From the NCBI GenBank assembly GCA_032433595.1, contig JASWJB010000212.1, positions 1 to 64,000 of the forward strand: a stretch of DNA of 64,000 nt, written 5' to 3'. A program made the position numbers and the translations under genes. Position 1 is the first letter of the stretch. Each line of letters opens with the position of its first letter. This document shows positions 25,854 to 36,754 of this stretch, piece after piece. This DNA comes from Conoideocrella luteorostrata. Its lineage: Eukaryota; Ascomycota; Sordariomycetes; Hypocreales; Clavicipitaceae. The notes beneath the pieces are model-generated. The model did no database searches. It saw nothing but the letters and a program-made list of their open reading frames with translations, and had not been told where the DNA came from.

Positions 25854-26549
25854 TCAGGCACCAACAGCCTGCCGTTGACGCTCTCGTCGCAACGTCTCTA
25901 GCACTCCAATCACGCCATTGTTGCGGATTCGCTCCAGTACTAATCTCATGCCATCACGACTTTTGCCGAGTTGGTCGAGCGTCTTAGTCGAAGCGAGAGT
26001 CTCAATGCTGCGTTGGATGCCTGTTGTTCCCCAGCCGCCAATAATACCAGATATGAGACCACCTTCCTGGTGAGCTTGGCCAAGTTTGCCACGAAGTTTT
26101 TCGCCAAGTCTTGACCGGAAAATGACGGACGTGGTTACATCGGTCTGGCTCGCCATATTCTCTGCTGGCAGTTTGAAGTTCTGTTGTTCGATGACGGAGA
26201 GAACGCCGGTGAAATTGAGGTTTCGGCTCTCGGTCTGCATCCATCCTTCCTTGATATCGACGACACTTGTCTCTAAAATATAAGATGCCTTGTCGCCACC
26301 AGAACCGCCCGTGACACTGCCAGGTAGTAGCTTGAATACTGCACCGGGCAGACGGCTCTTTTTCAGATGAATCCTGGTGGTATGAAGCCGCTGTGTCTCG
26401 GCGTCGACATGGCTAGAGATGGTATCGGTGCTCAAAACATGGGCCGCGAAAGGATTGAGTTGTGGAGAGGAGTAGCGGAGGAAGTAGGCAAGCGTAACCG
26501 TAGGGAACGGATGAGAGTATTGGTGGGCGGTCGTGTGCGTAAGAACCAT
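25854..26549 (-). CDS. PRELI/MSF1 (UPS-type) mitochondrial lipid-transfer protein
   Basis: Predicted to shuttle phospholipid across the mitochondrial intermembrane space, as yeast Ups1 and Ups2 do with Mdm35. It is a single exon of 231 residues. The PRELI/MSF1 domain fills roughly residues 8-180: the start resembles the H-x-Y-x-H-P-F segment seen in the family, followed by the L-Y-TTR-like LHTTRIHLKK segment and an ETSVVDIKEG-type strand. The tail beyond about residue 185 is charged and helical. The first in-frame ATG is at 26549; the frame is open upstream by two codons but starts with GTG. Which UPS subclass, and hence lipid (phosphatidic acid or phosphatidylserine), cannot be decided by eye. 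Confidence 0.88.
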   Translation of the reverse strand: MVLTHTTAHQYSHPFPTVTLAYFLRYSSPQLNPFAAHVLSTDTISSHVDAETQRLHTTRIHLKKSRLPGAVFKLLPGSVTGGSGGDKASYILETSVVDIKEGWMQTESRNLNFTGVLSVIEQQNFKLPAENMASQTDVTTSVIFRSRLGEKLRGKLGQAHQEGGLISGIIGGWGTTGIQRSIETLASTKTLDQLGKSRDGMRLVLERIRNNGVIGVLETLRRERQRQAVGA

Positions 26550-27501
26550 TGTCACTGGTGCGAAAATTGATGAAAGGTGACGAAAAGTACGTATGCGAGT
26601 AGTGGCGAGACCCTTCCGTCAATGTTGAATTGTATTGTTGGTGCGTGCGGCCCTCGAGCTCACTCGGAGATTTCGGTCATGGACCACAGCAAATTTCGGT
26701 GCCTTGCCTTGGCACCTACTGTACAAATAAAGATAGAAGACGGGAGGCAAATACAAAATCAACGATCCCAATCAATCGAACTTGTTATGAGTATACACTG
26801 ACAAGAACGCGACGATCCGGTTGATGGCGGGGGGGGTGAAGGGGAAGAAGAAGTATTGACGGAAGGAGAAGAAGGCAAGATGGCACCCAGGCGTTTCTAC
26901 TCGAAGGGTAATCGAATGATAAAGATGCCAATGGCGGGAGGCGAACTTTTCCCCCTGCTGGGATTGGGCCATTTAAAGCCTGTTGATTGGTTGCCAAAGC
27001 GGGGAAAGCTGCGGGAGAGCAACTTGGGGACATCAGACACGTGATTGTTTGCTCGGTGTGGTTGAACTCTGGTGGCCTGTCAACTTGAGGAAGTGGAGAC
27101 CTACAGTTCCACTGGGGTCTTTCGTAGGACTTTGTCCGCACGTCGACCCGCAGGAGGCCGAGAATTCGCTCCTGGTCAGAGACGGCGAATTTGTGACGCG
27201 ATCGTCATGCAATGGTGGCGCTACTAAACTCAGTTTCCGCATGTCCATTCTGTGTGCCAGATTTGTTTTCGATTGGCTACATTCGTCCGGGAACGAAGGG
27301 GAACCTCTCGTCCGTACACAGTGCTCTCTATTCATTATGACGTGCCCAGTACCTTCTCTGAGTAAGTCTCGCCATCCCGTAAAGTTATGCATTAACACCT
27401 ACGGCTTTAAAGGATAGGTAGCTAAGAATCCTGCAACGTATCTGCAGACTAATATTTTTTCTTGTACACCATACAATCAAAAATTTTCTGCTTCGTAATA
27501 G
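26550..27501. other. intergenic region
   Basis: This is the promoter side of the PRELI gene and the 3' side of the serine hydrolase. Open frames on both strands show no domain. A long purine-rich stretch (about 26825-26880) is the only compositional feature. Confidence 0.55.
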
Positions 27502-29271
27502 TTACATCCTTTCAAACAGCGGTACCGCGGGAGCAACGCCTGCACCGCGATTTGGAAACTCAATCTTCAGTCCACTCGGCTTCCCATCAACCCCAATTTG
27601 AAACTCGCTTCGAAAGGCTGTATTCATGATAGCTGTATACATGTCGGCATAAATGATCCAGTGATCTCCAGACACGTGCTGAAAAGTGAATCCGTGGCTG
27701 AATTCCGCCTCTTCTCTGTCTGACTTTAGGACCGTCCTTTTAGAGTCGTTAGGATCTGGCTCTTCGCGAAGCCTAATTGGTCCAAACCCCGGGTGGTAAT
27801 ACGCTCCAACTAGCTGGCTTGTGTCGACTGTCGCAGGCAATGGTGCGCTGGGTCGGTCTGGATAGAGGTTGTCGAGGGCGTGTTTCATCCAATTCGCTTG
27901 CTTGTCTAACCCCTCTCTCGCGCTTTGGATCAATCCATTAATACATTGCAAATGCGTTGGCGGAGAGATATTGCCCTGATTAACACTTACCTGGCTTCAA
28001 AGTCGAATCGTTCTTTCTGAGGAATACCCAGTTTATCCGCGATCAGTTTAGTAATCAGTATGTTCTGGACGTGGTTGGATGTCACGGCCGTATTTCCGAA
28101 CGCCACAACACCGTACTGAAGTTGCGGCAGCCAGTATACATAGGCACCATAGGCATGCATACCGCCCGAGTGCTTGTATACGAGCTGGTTGTACAAGAAC
28201 GTGCGCTCCCATCCCAATCCGTACAGTACTGCATCGAAGCCTCCACTGGGCAATGGGTCCGCTATCATCCTAGGGGTTTTGATGTCCTTGTGAACCGCTT
28301 TTGAAAGCGGTCCGGTCTCATGAAGCAAACTTTGAACCCATTTCGCATAGTCCAGCACATTGGAAAAGATAGCGCCAGATCCGCCTGCCTGCGTCACGCC
28401 AATGTATGGCACCTCGGTATAGTTATTCTGGTGAGGGTCCCATTCGTACCCCGAAGCAAGGTGTTCTGGAGCGTTGACGGCATCCTCAAGGTCGAAGTAC
28501 GTAGACTTCATACCCAATGGACTCCATATTATATCTTTCAAGACGTTACCGAGCCATTTCCCTGTCAATGTCTCCAAAACATGACCCAGCGTGATATACA
28601 TGGCATTAGAATATACCCACTTTGTGCGAGGTTCTCCAAAGAGAGGTAGGTGGCGCAGCTTGCGTACAATTACCTTTGGAGTTTCTTGCACGCCGTTTTC
28701 CTCTTTCAAGGCGGCCATGTCTAAGCTTCCAATACCAGTTCGATGGCTGGCTGCATCCTCGAGCGTAACGTGGGCAGTCGACCATTCATTCTGCAGGACA
28801 AAATCATCCCTGATGAGTGAAGAGATGGGCGTAGACCAACCTTGAGACAGCTGCGAATAATTTTGACCATCGATTATCGATGCGAGAGCAGCGGCAACAT
28901 AGGCTTTAGTTGTGGAAGCTCCGTACCATATGGTCTCTGGAGTAGCTGGCTTGTCTGGCAGCGTTGCGAACCCATATCCCTAGTGATCTGTTAGCAGACG
29001 TTCGTGCGCCTCGAACCGATATGTGATTGGTGTTGTGCACCTCTGCAAAGATCTTTTGGTCGTCTATGACAGCAATAGATAGCCCAGGAACTTTCCAGCT
29101 CTCCAATGTGCTTTTTACAAACTCGCTAAAGTCTTGGTCCAGCGGATTGGATGTCGCTGGCTTGGTCTCCAAAATAGGCTTTTGCTCGGCTACGGTAACC
29201 CCGGCTAGAATGCCCGGAAGGATCGCGACGACGTACGCCAAGCTATGTGGGAGACGGATACTGAGCATCAT
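27502..29271 (-). CDS. secreted beta-lactamase-like serine hydrolase
   Basis: Belongs to the serine beta-lactamase/penicillin-binding-protein fold family (class C-like). In fungi this fold serves various esterases and amidases, and the substrate is not known here. Three exons on the minus strand (29271-29041, 28979-27991, 27922-27502) give 546 residues. A hydrophobic segment at about residues 8-28 looks like a signal peptide. Catalytic motifs are S99-T-T-K102 (SxxK), Y200-S-N202 (YxN), and H347-S-G in place of KTG. A C-terminal extension of about 140 residues, present in many fungal relatives, is on the third exon. The first true ATG is 29271, followed directly by a second ATG. It is divergent from homoserine kinase across 484 bp. 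Confidence 0.88.
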
Positions 29272-29755
29272 GGCAGTTTTGGTCACTCGCAGAAGAGACA
29301 ACAATTGGGGCAAATCAATGTTTGATATTCACGTTCATCTCATAATCGCGGGGTACATTTGATAATCGAGTCTGTTTGCTCCGTATGGAGCACGAGGCTG
29401 GGCTGTGGTGTCAACCAGTTTATGGAGTAACTAGTTACCGAGTACTCCGTAGTTATTAGCGTATTTGTATGTGTGTCTGGCCCGCTGCCCCAATCAAGTA
29501 CCCCGCCGGCTCCCAAGTCCGGTTGTCGGGCATCTGGCACTCTCCAAAAGCTGCCGCCGGCCGGATGCACACAAATCGCATCGCATCCACCCGCGAAACT
29601 TCTTCAGTCTCCATCGACCGACCTGGTCATTCTGCGCTCACTTCTTTCGCAAAGTGCATTGTCGTATACGTCGAGGGGCTAGCAGGGATCGGCTCTATCC
29701 CGACTCTCATACACACCATTTGGCGAGTGATTCCCTACTGTTTCAACTACAGATT
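29272..29755. promoter_or_regulatory. divergent promoter of the serine hydrolase and homoserine kinase genes
   Basis: A 484-bp region lies between two oppositely transcribed start codons, so it should carry both promoters. It contains a CTCCGTATGGAG near-palindrome at about 29379 and a GAGTACTCCGTAG motif near 29441. The same frame as homoserine kinase is open upstream to about 29465 but looks like leader sequence. Confidence 0.6.
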
Positions 29756-31000
29756 ATGGAATCATTCGTCATCAAGACGCCGTGCTCGAGCGCCAACATC
29801 GGCCCCGGCTTCGATGTCATTGGCCTCGCACTCTCCAAGTACCTCGAGCTAGAAGTCACCATCGATCGAAGCAAGACATCCTCCGACCAGGCGCTGAATT
29901 GCAAAATCACATGCGAGGGCCAGGGAGCCGAAAGCGGCGACATTGAAAGAGACCCTCAAAAAAACCTCATCACAAGAGTTGCGCTGTATGTGCTGAGATG
30001 CCATGGCCAGCGCACATTTCCCGTGGAGACCCACGTACATATCAAGAATGACATTCCTCTGGGCAGAGGTTTAGGTAGTTCGGGTGCTGCTGTGGTTGCT
30101 GGCGTCATGTTGGGCAAGGAGGTTGGTGGGCTGGACTTAGACAAGAACCGAATTTTCGACTATTGTCTCATGATTGGTACGTATTTGCACTTTTGCGCAA
30201 ATATTCTGGTCGTCGGCGATGGGAGGCAATCGACGTGTAACCGTGGAAACTAACATCTCTACAGAGAGACATCCGGACAATGTTGGTGCTGCCTTGTTTG
30301 GAGGCTTCGTCGGAACATATCTTATGCCCTTGAACTCCGAGGACGCAGCCAGAATAGAGATCCCCCTTGCGGAAGTCCTGCCATCACCTGCTGGCGGTGT
30401 AGATACTGGGAAAACGCCACCTTCGCCACCAGTTGGCATTGGTCATCACATCAAGTTCCCCTGGGCCAACGAAATCAAAGCCGTCGTCATCATCCCCGAG
30501 TTCGAGGTCAAAACCGCCGATGCCCGACGTGTACTGCCTGAGAGGTATTCCCGACCGGACGTGGTATGTTGCTCCTATGCCAAACGAAATTGCAGGGTGG
30601 TTTTTTTTTCACCCTTTAGAAAGCAGCAGAACTGATTTGCGTTTTACAGATCTTCAATCTCCAACGAATTGCTCTCCTCCCCGTCGCGCTCGGCCAGTCC
30701 CCCCCCGAGCCAGAGCTCATCCACCTCGCCATGCAGGACAAAATCCATCAGCCATACCGCCAGACGCTTATTCCCGGCCTGGCAGAAGTCGTCGAGTCCA
30801 TGTCTCCCAAAACCCAGCCGGGTTTTCTGGGCGTATGTTTGTCTGGAGCAGGCCCCACCATCCTCGCTCTTGCAACAAGTAATTTTGAGGAAATTGCGAG
30901 TAAAATCATTGCTACCCTAAAACAGTATAATGAGAGCAAGGACTTGGTTTGTAGATGGGAAACTTTGGAACCTGCAGAGGGAGCGCGTGCAATTCGGTAG
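29756..31000 (+). CDS. thr1: homoserine kinase
   Basis: Catalyses ATP-dependent phosphorylation of L-homoserine to O-phosphohomoserine, the committed step toward threonine. It is a cytosolic GHMP-superfamily kinase. Three exons (29756-30176, 30265-30563, 30650-31000) give 356 residues, normal for fungal Thr1. The GHMP nucleotide-binding loop PLGRGLGSSGAA is at residues 101-112. The N-terminal strand with SSANIGPGFDVIGLAL (about 11-26) and the ERHPDNVGAALFGGF motif at the first splice junction are diagnostic. A C-terminal GVCLSGAGPTI motif closes the active site. All splice junctions keep frame. The next gene downstream is a DapA-like enzyme on the same strand, but fungi have no operons and a metabolic link is not implied. 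Confidence 0.95.
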
Positions 31001-31426
31001 AATAATTGGCAAGCAAAAGTAAATGCTTAGAATATAGACGACGTTCAGGATACCGAAATGTTCACTCCAAAAGGGGTTGTTGTACTCCGTACCGCCTATC
31101 GTAAAACACAAAATTTGGTTCAAACTTCAATGCGAGCCTTGTTTGACATCCCGGCCTGACAAGCATTGTTTTCGTGTAGTTTCGCTCCTACATGTGTCGG
31201 TACATGCTCGTCGCGACGTGCTACCCCGAGCACCGAGCTGCCGTCATCGGCGTCCACACCCGTCACATATTCAGACCACCCTTCCTTATCATCACCCCAA
31301 ACGAGTACATACAAGTACTTGAGTGTGAATGCTCCATGCCTCAGAGCAGCCCATCTATGCCTCTTTTGATTTCTCACCACCCATATGCTTTTTCATTATT
31401 TTGATTCCTCCAAACCGTAATTCAAA
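31001..31426. other. intergenic region
   Basis: This is the 3' UTR of homoserine kinase and the promoter of the DapA-like gene, 426 bp. A GTACTCCGTACC motif lies near 31083. The last 30 bp before the ATG are T/C-rich. Confidence 0.55.
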
Positions 31427-32466
31427 ATGTCCTCTCCTCCCCCGCCAGGAATATACGTCCCCGTCCCTACCTTCTTCGCCTCCAAACAATCGTCATCCAA
31501 CCCCGACCCCGCCATCCCTCCCGTCGACGTTGACACTCAGTCCGCCCATGCCATCTATCTGGCCAAAGCCGGTATCAAGGGGCTCGTCATCTTCGGCAGC
31601 ACTGGCGAATGCGTACACATCCACCCGCGTGATCGCAAAGTGGTCTTGCAAGGCCTGCGAGATGCCCTCCACAAAGAAGGATACCAAAACTATCCCATCA
31701 TTGCAGGCACAGCAACGCACAGCATCGAAGAGACGGTAGAGCAGCTCGTTGATGCCAAAGAAGCTGGGTCGCAATGGGGCATGGTTTTGGCACCAGGATA
31801 TAATGCTGCTGTGACGCCTCAGGACGGCATTGTGAGGTGGTTCACTGCGGTGGCGGATCGAAGTCCAATTCCTATTCTGATGTAACTATGTCCCACTCTC
31901 ACTGCAGTTGCAGTCGCACCGACTGATATTGAACTAGATACCACTTCCCTGGCGTGTCTAACATGGTCAAACTTACACCTGCTACGTTTGCCCTACTCGC
32001 TGCCCACCCCAACATTGTGGGATGTAAGCTCTCGCACGGAGACGTCTCGCAACTCACGCAAATTGCACTCAACCCTGCCATTGACGCTAAAAGTTTCCAC
32101 GTGTTTACCGGTCTGGGGCAGCAGCTCCTCCCGGTAGTGTCGGTGGGCTGCGTCGGCGCCATTGACGCATCGGCAGGGTTCTTTCCAAAGTCCCTGGTGA
32201 GGTTGCTGGAGCTGTCGTCTAAGAAACAGCCTTCAGAGGAAGAGTTCAAGGAGAGGCGAGAATTGCAGTATAAGGTCAGCTGTATGGAAGAAATTGTGGT
32301 TAAACATGGTGTCGTGGGAATCAAGGAGGCTATTAGCCGTTTGAGAGGGTTCGGTGACGTGGATGGCTCGAGGCTGCCTCTCCGTGGGGTAATTCCCGGG
32401 GACGGAGAGTGGGAGAAGTGGGAGGCTGTGCTGAAAGCAGTGGAGGATTTTGAGAAGCGGCTGTGA
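31427..32466 (+). CDS. DapA/NAL-family aldolase (dihydrodipicolinate synthase-like)
   Basis: A class I Schiff-base lyase/aldolase of the DHDPS/N-acetylneuraminate lyase superfamily. Two exons (31427-31881 and 31938-32466) give 327 residues. The GSTGE loop is at 57-61, the catalytic tyrosine at Y153 (IYHFPG, at the splice junction), and the Schiff-base lysine at K182 (GCKLSHGD). These are the three elements expected for catalysis. Fungi make lysine through alpha-aminoadipate, so this is unlikely to be a lysine-pathway enzyme. Relatives in fungi act on 4-hydroxy-2-oxoglutarate, 2-keto-3-deoxy sugar acids or similar substrates, and which one applies here is not visible. Confidence 0.9.
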
Positions 32467-33748
32467 CTGTCGTGAGTTTCTGCCTGTAACATGTGTGTCG
32501 TGGAAGCAAGTGATACATGTGTTATTTCATTGGACTGCAGTTGGAATCTACCAGGTCCATGTTCTTGACGCTAGTAGCAAAATATACGGCATTGAAGTAG
32601 ACGGAAGCAAAATTCAGGAAGAAGTAACTGCATTGAGAAGGCGGAGCTTGTAGCCTTGTAACTATAAGCAAGCATGAAGAACATCATGCGGCGAGAATGC
32701 CACTGAAGCTTTAGGCGACTGACTCTCGTTGAGGACGGGCTGGCTTCAAGCTCTGACGAGGAACCATATAGTTATTTAGTTCAAGTCCAAACAAACTACG
32801 GAGCGCCCATTATTTCATTTCCCGCTCTTTCCCAGCCCTCAAGGCGGGGAGTAAGATAATGTTTGTTGTCAAATGTTCATTTCTGGCATACTAAAACCTC
32901 CATCTGCATTCAGTGAAATCCAAACAGGACAGTATGATGCAACATGCCGAGAGACTGCGACATCCCACCAGGTAAGGCTTTGCCCCCTCTACCCCCCCTA
33001 TTATGAACGTTGCGAGTTTGGATGTGAAGATAGATCCCCAGATATGTTGATGTAGCACGACATTTACTATCTCGGTGTAAATCTAGAGTCAAGGGAGAGC
33101 CACGGTGGTGGTACAGCATTGCCTTTTGACGCCGCTAATTGGCGCGAGAATGTTGAGCTCCTTATCAAAAGCGGTGCTACAGTGGGGTCCAAATGCATAG
33201 TCCTGCTTTGTTAGGCTAGAGTACTATAAATGACGCTGTAGTTGCTCTACCTGTTAGTAGTGACCAGTAGTTACTCCGATGTGACACAGCGTGTAATGTC
33301 TGGGATTGGTGATATTATTCGAGCCCCAAAGATATACGGAGTATCCGGGAGTACTCCGTACGGATTTCAGAATACGGAGTGTCGTGGTCCGTCCTACAAT
33401 AGTTATTCCGCACAGCTGCACCCACTTTACCACAGTAGGGGCGTGCCCCTGTAAATCCGCAAAATGACGCCAACCTCGGCTGCGGCAGGGCGGGAATCGT
33501 CTCAACTTACCGAGTATTGCTTCTACAGTTGCTTCAGTCCGCGCTACCTCCCGCACGTCGGCAAACAGGGGGCCGGAATTTTGTTTTCGTTCTCATCTTA
33601 GAACTTTTTGTTCTTCTTTCCGTTCGTTTTTTTTTCATCCATCCTTCTCGTGCATGGACGTCGGTGTTTGCTGTGCTTGGATTGGACATTTCGACCCCTG
33701 AGGCACCATTGCGCCAACCCACGAAATAACCGACCTGTCGCGACAGCT
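32467..33748. other. intergenic region
   Basis: No gene is seen. A cluster of the recurrent motif lies at about 33335-33380 (TACGGAGTA, then GTACTCCGTACGG, then TACGGAGTG), close to the promoter of the THEM6-like gene. Confidence 0.55.
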
Positions 33749-34855
33749 ATGGCATCGGCTTCAAGCAAAGTTGGTGGCCTTGCCGTTGCTGTTCGCGTCA
33801 TTGTGCCTGTCGCTCTCGGATCCGCCGGCTATGCAGCATCCAAAGTTCACTGGCCTACCGCGATCCATTCCTTCCTGACTGGGCCGGGGCGCACGTCGCG
33901 AATCTTGTTGCTCCTCTTTGTGGTGTTTAACTGGAAAAACCTACCATTCGCGTGGACTGTATGCATACATCTCGCGCCCTTCGCTCTCAAGAAAAGCTAC
34001 TGGATCAGAGGACTAATCTGTACATAGTATCGAGTCTTTTACGCCATCGTCTACCACAACATCCTCCGCAAATCCCCCGACCTCAGCCCACGCGCGCTCT
34101 TCAAGCCCATGATCTCCGAAACCCGCGCGCCGCTCCTTGAGATTGATTACAACCTACACAAGTCCAATTCGACATATTTTACTGATCTGGACATTGCGCG
34201 AACTCATCTCGTTTCGTACCTCACCCGCCCCGCGATGCGCAGCCTCACATACAATGATAAAACCGGCCTCGTCATCGACCCTCAGACCAACAAGCCCGCC
34301 AAGGGACCTATGGGCATCATGCTCGGCTCTGTAGCCTGCACATTCAAGCGCGAGATTCGCGCATACAGGGGCTACGAGCTATGGAGTAAAGTTCTGTCTT
34401 GGGATAGGAAATGGCTGTACATGGTCACGCACTTTGTGCCCAAGGGCACTGCCAAACCTACCGAGTGGCTGGACCCACGCTTCGGAAAGGTCAGGACGAG
34501 AAGCGGTAAAGACGCGTCTGGCGGGTGGGAGAAAAAGATTCATGCGACTGCCGTGAGCAAGTACGTGTTTAAACTGGGTCGCTTCACCGTCCATCCGGCG
34601 ATTGTGTTGGGCGATTCGGGATTGCTCCCGGAGCGGCCAGGCGGTTGGAGAAGCGGCGACAACCAGGTTGGTGATGAGAGCGTTGATTTGGGAGTTGTGA
34701 ATCTGTTGGCGGATGGAGAGTGGGATTGGAAAAGGGTGGAGGCGCAGAGGAGGAAGGGCATGGAGATTGCTGGGCATGTCCAGGCCTTGGATGAGACAAC
34801 TGAGTTGTTTGACGGGGGTACCTATGGTGCATTGGCGAATATTGGGCCGTGTTGA
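33749..34855 (+). CDS. THEM6-like (hotdog/thioesterase-related) protein
   Basis: Two exons (33749-33958 and 34028-34855, intron 69 bp) give 345 residues. The N-terminus has two hydrophobic segments (about residues 12-30 and 48-68), so the protein is probably membrane-anchored. The soluble part contains the LLEIDYNLHKSNSTYFTDLD segment (106-125) typical of THEM6-type proteins, a branch of the 4HBT hotdog thioesterase fold. Fungal homologues are often mislabelled capsule polysaccharide biosynthesis protein, and nothing here supports that name. Catalytic activity toward acyl-CoA is possible but unproven for this branch. Confidence 0.8.
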
Positions 34856-35360
34856 GGACCGATGTGTGGGAATGCATTGTGTGATTAGATTATTTAGATG
34901 CTGTGCCGTGTGTTCTGATTTTGCCACGAAGATAGACCAGAATATTGTGTTGTGCGCATAGATTGTACCGAAACTTGGGAGTTTATTCTGACACACCACC
35001 CCTTCCTCTGCTTCGTGCGGCGTTATTAATGTCCGCAATTTGGAAGACAGGCCGGACGTTGATTTTCTGGGATTTTTTCGTAGCCTTCTTGTTAGTTTCT
35101 TTTGAGGATAAGTCTTTCCTTTAGATTTGTGATCCGCCAGCCTGCCCCTGTAGTTCGGTGCTTACCTTGGACGACGAGTATGACCAAGTGCCCTGGCGAA
35201 TGCGGCTTCCATACGCTTACATGCATTTTGCTCAATCTCAGGTTGCACTTTGCAACCCGCAATCCCATTCATACACAAACATTTGTCGGCAAATCACCAG
35301 CATTGGGGTTGCCCATATCATATCTCCGTTTCAACTTAGGAAGTATAGCGTACTGTTATA
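34856..35360. other. intergenic region
   Basis: This separates the THEM6-like gene from the WD40 locus. Short open frames show no domain. It may include missing 5' exons of the WD40 gene. Confidence 0.5.
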
Positions 35361-36754
35361 ATGGCTGACAGCCCACGATTATTTGGTCGGGTGATTCCGA
35401 AAACATTGTATTCAGAAGATGATGTCTGTTTTTCCTTTGCACTTGGGCACAGAGAGTATGAAAGCTGATACATCTATACAGGGTCCGGGTCGAATCACCG
35501 CTCTAGGAGCTCGGAAAAATTTGGGAATATCTGCTGCGAGGTAAAAACCGTATAAAGCTTGCGTGCTTACTGAGAAGCTCCTCGCATTTCAGGATGGCTG
35601 ATGTATCGTGTGTACAGTCGAACGGGTCCGGCTCCGATGTTGGTAACAGGCGACCACAATGGACGCATCATCTGGTGGCGGCAAAATGAGAAGGGAGAGA
35701 TGGAAGAAATGCGCGCAGCAAAAGGCCACGGAGTTGCCGTAAAACATCTTGTTGGTCTTCCTTTGCCAGTGGTCTGCTGTCAATTTAACACGGGAAGCAG
35801 ATTCTAGTCAACGAAGAGATGACGGTTTCAGCTTCAAGAGACGGCGCTCTCCGCGTTTGGTATCCCGGCACCTACCTAGATATTGACCAAAGTCTCGGTT
35901 TTGACATCGGCGCCACTTGCACTCGCACAATTCATTATTCCAGCGGAGTTGACAACCCCGTGCCTGTGTCCAGTTGCGGTGTCCTGAGCTGCGATGTGTT
36001 CAGTGCGTACCCGGATCCTAGCGCCCGCATTATATCAGCAGGCAACGACGGGACCGTCAGAGTTTGGGATCTCAGCGGATGCGAGACTAGCCGCGGTAGA
36101 CTTCCGGGCCGCGTAGTGTCAGTACGATGGCATCTCAGACCAATGTGTGCAGGTAAAGGCCTTGCGTAGGTCGCTATGGGAAACACTCTAGCGGTATGTG
36201 GCTCATTCCCGGTGAGAAGCTGCGGCATAGCTAATGCAAAAATGAGGTGAAAGCTTTGGGACTCCGTCTCGGGCGATCTGAAGATGTTGAAGCAGTTCGA
36301 TGACGGAAATTGTACCTCTCTGGCAATCCATCCCAGTGGACAGCGTCTTGCGGTTGGTACTTCTAGCGGCAACATACACTTGATACGGACGCGGGGGCGG
36401 ATGCAGCGGAACGAGTACTATGAAACCCTCGGTCCGGCCAGGGTATATACAAGTCAGCATCCTGTTTCCGCACTCGAGTTTGTCTCGGACCATCTTGCTG
36501 CCAGCAGCGGCGGCGAGGCCATTACAGTATATGACGACACCGGGGAATTTGCCAAGATGGTTAGAGAAGATGGTATAGAATGGGACGGTTTCGACTTTGA
36601 TGACGTATCTGCCTTACAGGATACTGAACAATTTTTTTTTGGGCTTAAAGCGAGCGCACATATCTGGAGGATCATGCTCCTTAAAGACGAAGAGCCCAAG
36701 AGCCTCGGATCAAACTCAGGGTCTATAGGTGATCTAGCAGCAAAAAGCAAGTAA
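35361..36754 (+). pseudogene. WD40-repeat protein gene, apparently broken
   Basis: At least four WD40-type blades are readable on the plus strand: VTGDHNGRIIWW (about 35640), TVSASRDGALRVW (about 35825), IISAGNDGTVRVWDL (about 36030) and VAVGTSSGNIHLI-like (about 36350). A 50-bp intron at 35751-35800 joins blades 1 and 2 in frame. A 60-bp intron at about 36195-36254 yields a GNTLALWDS junction. However, an in-frame TAG at 36167-36169 sits between SVRWHLRPM and VAMGNTL, where the blade should be continuous. The 5' end also cannot be joined in one frame: the ATG at 35361 reads 36 codons to TGA, and the likely intron ending at 35592 leaves a frame mismatch. The locus therefore looks like a decaying gene, unless there is sequencing error or a splice form I have not seen. 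Confidence 0.6.

Noticed and set aside
21300..34855. A secondary-metabolite cluster around the beta-lactamase-like hydrolase
   Set aside because: There is no core synthase, P450 or transporter. Neighbours are housekeeping genes such as the MAP kinase, PRELI protein and homoserine kinase.
34379..35038. 219-codon minus-strand frame
   Set aside because: Antisense to the second exon of the THEM6-like gene.
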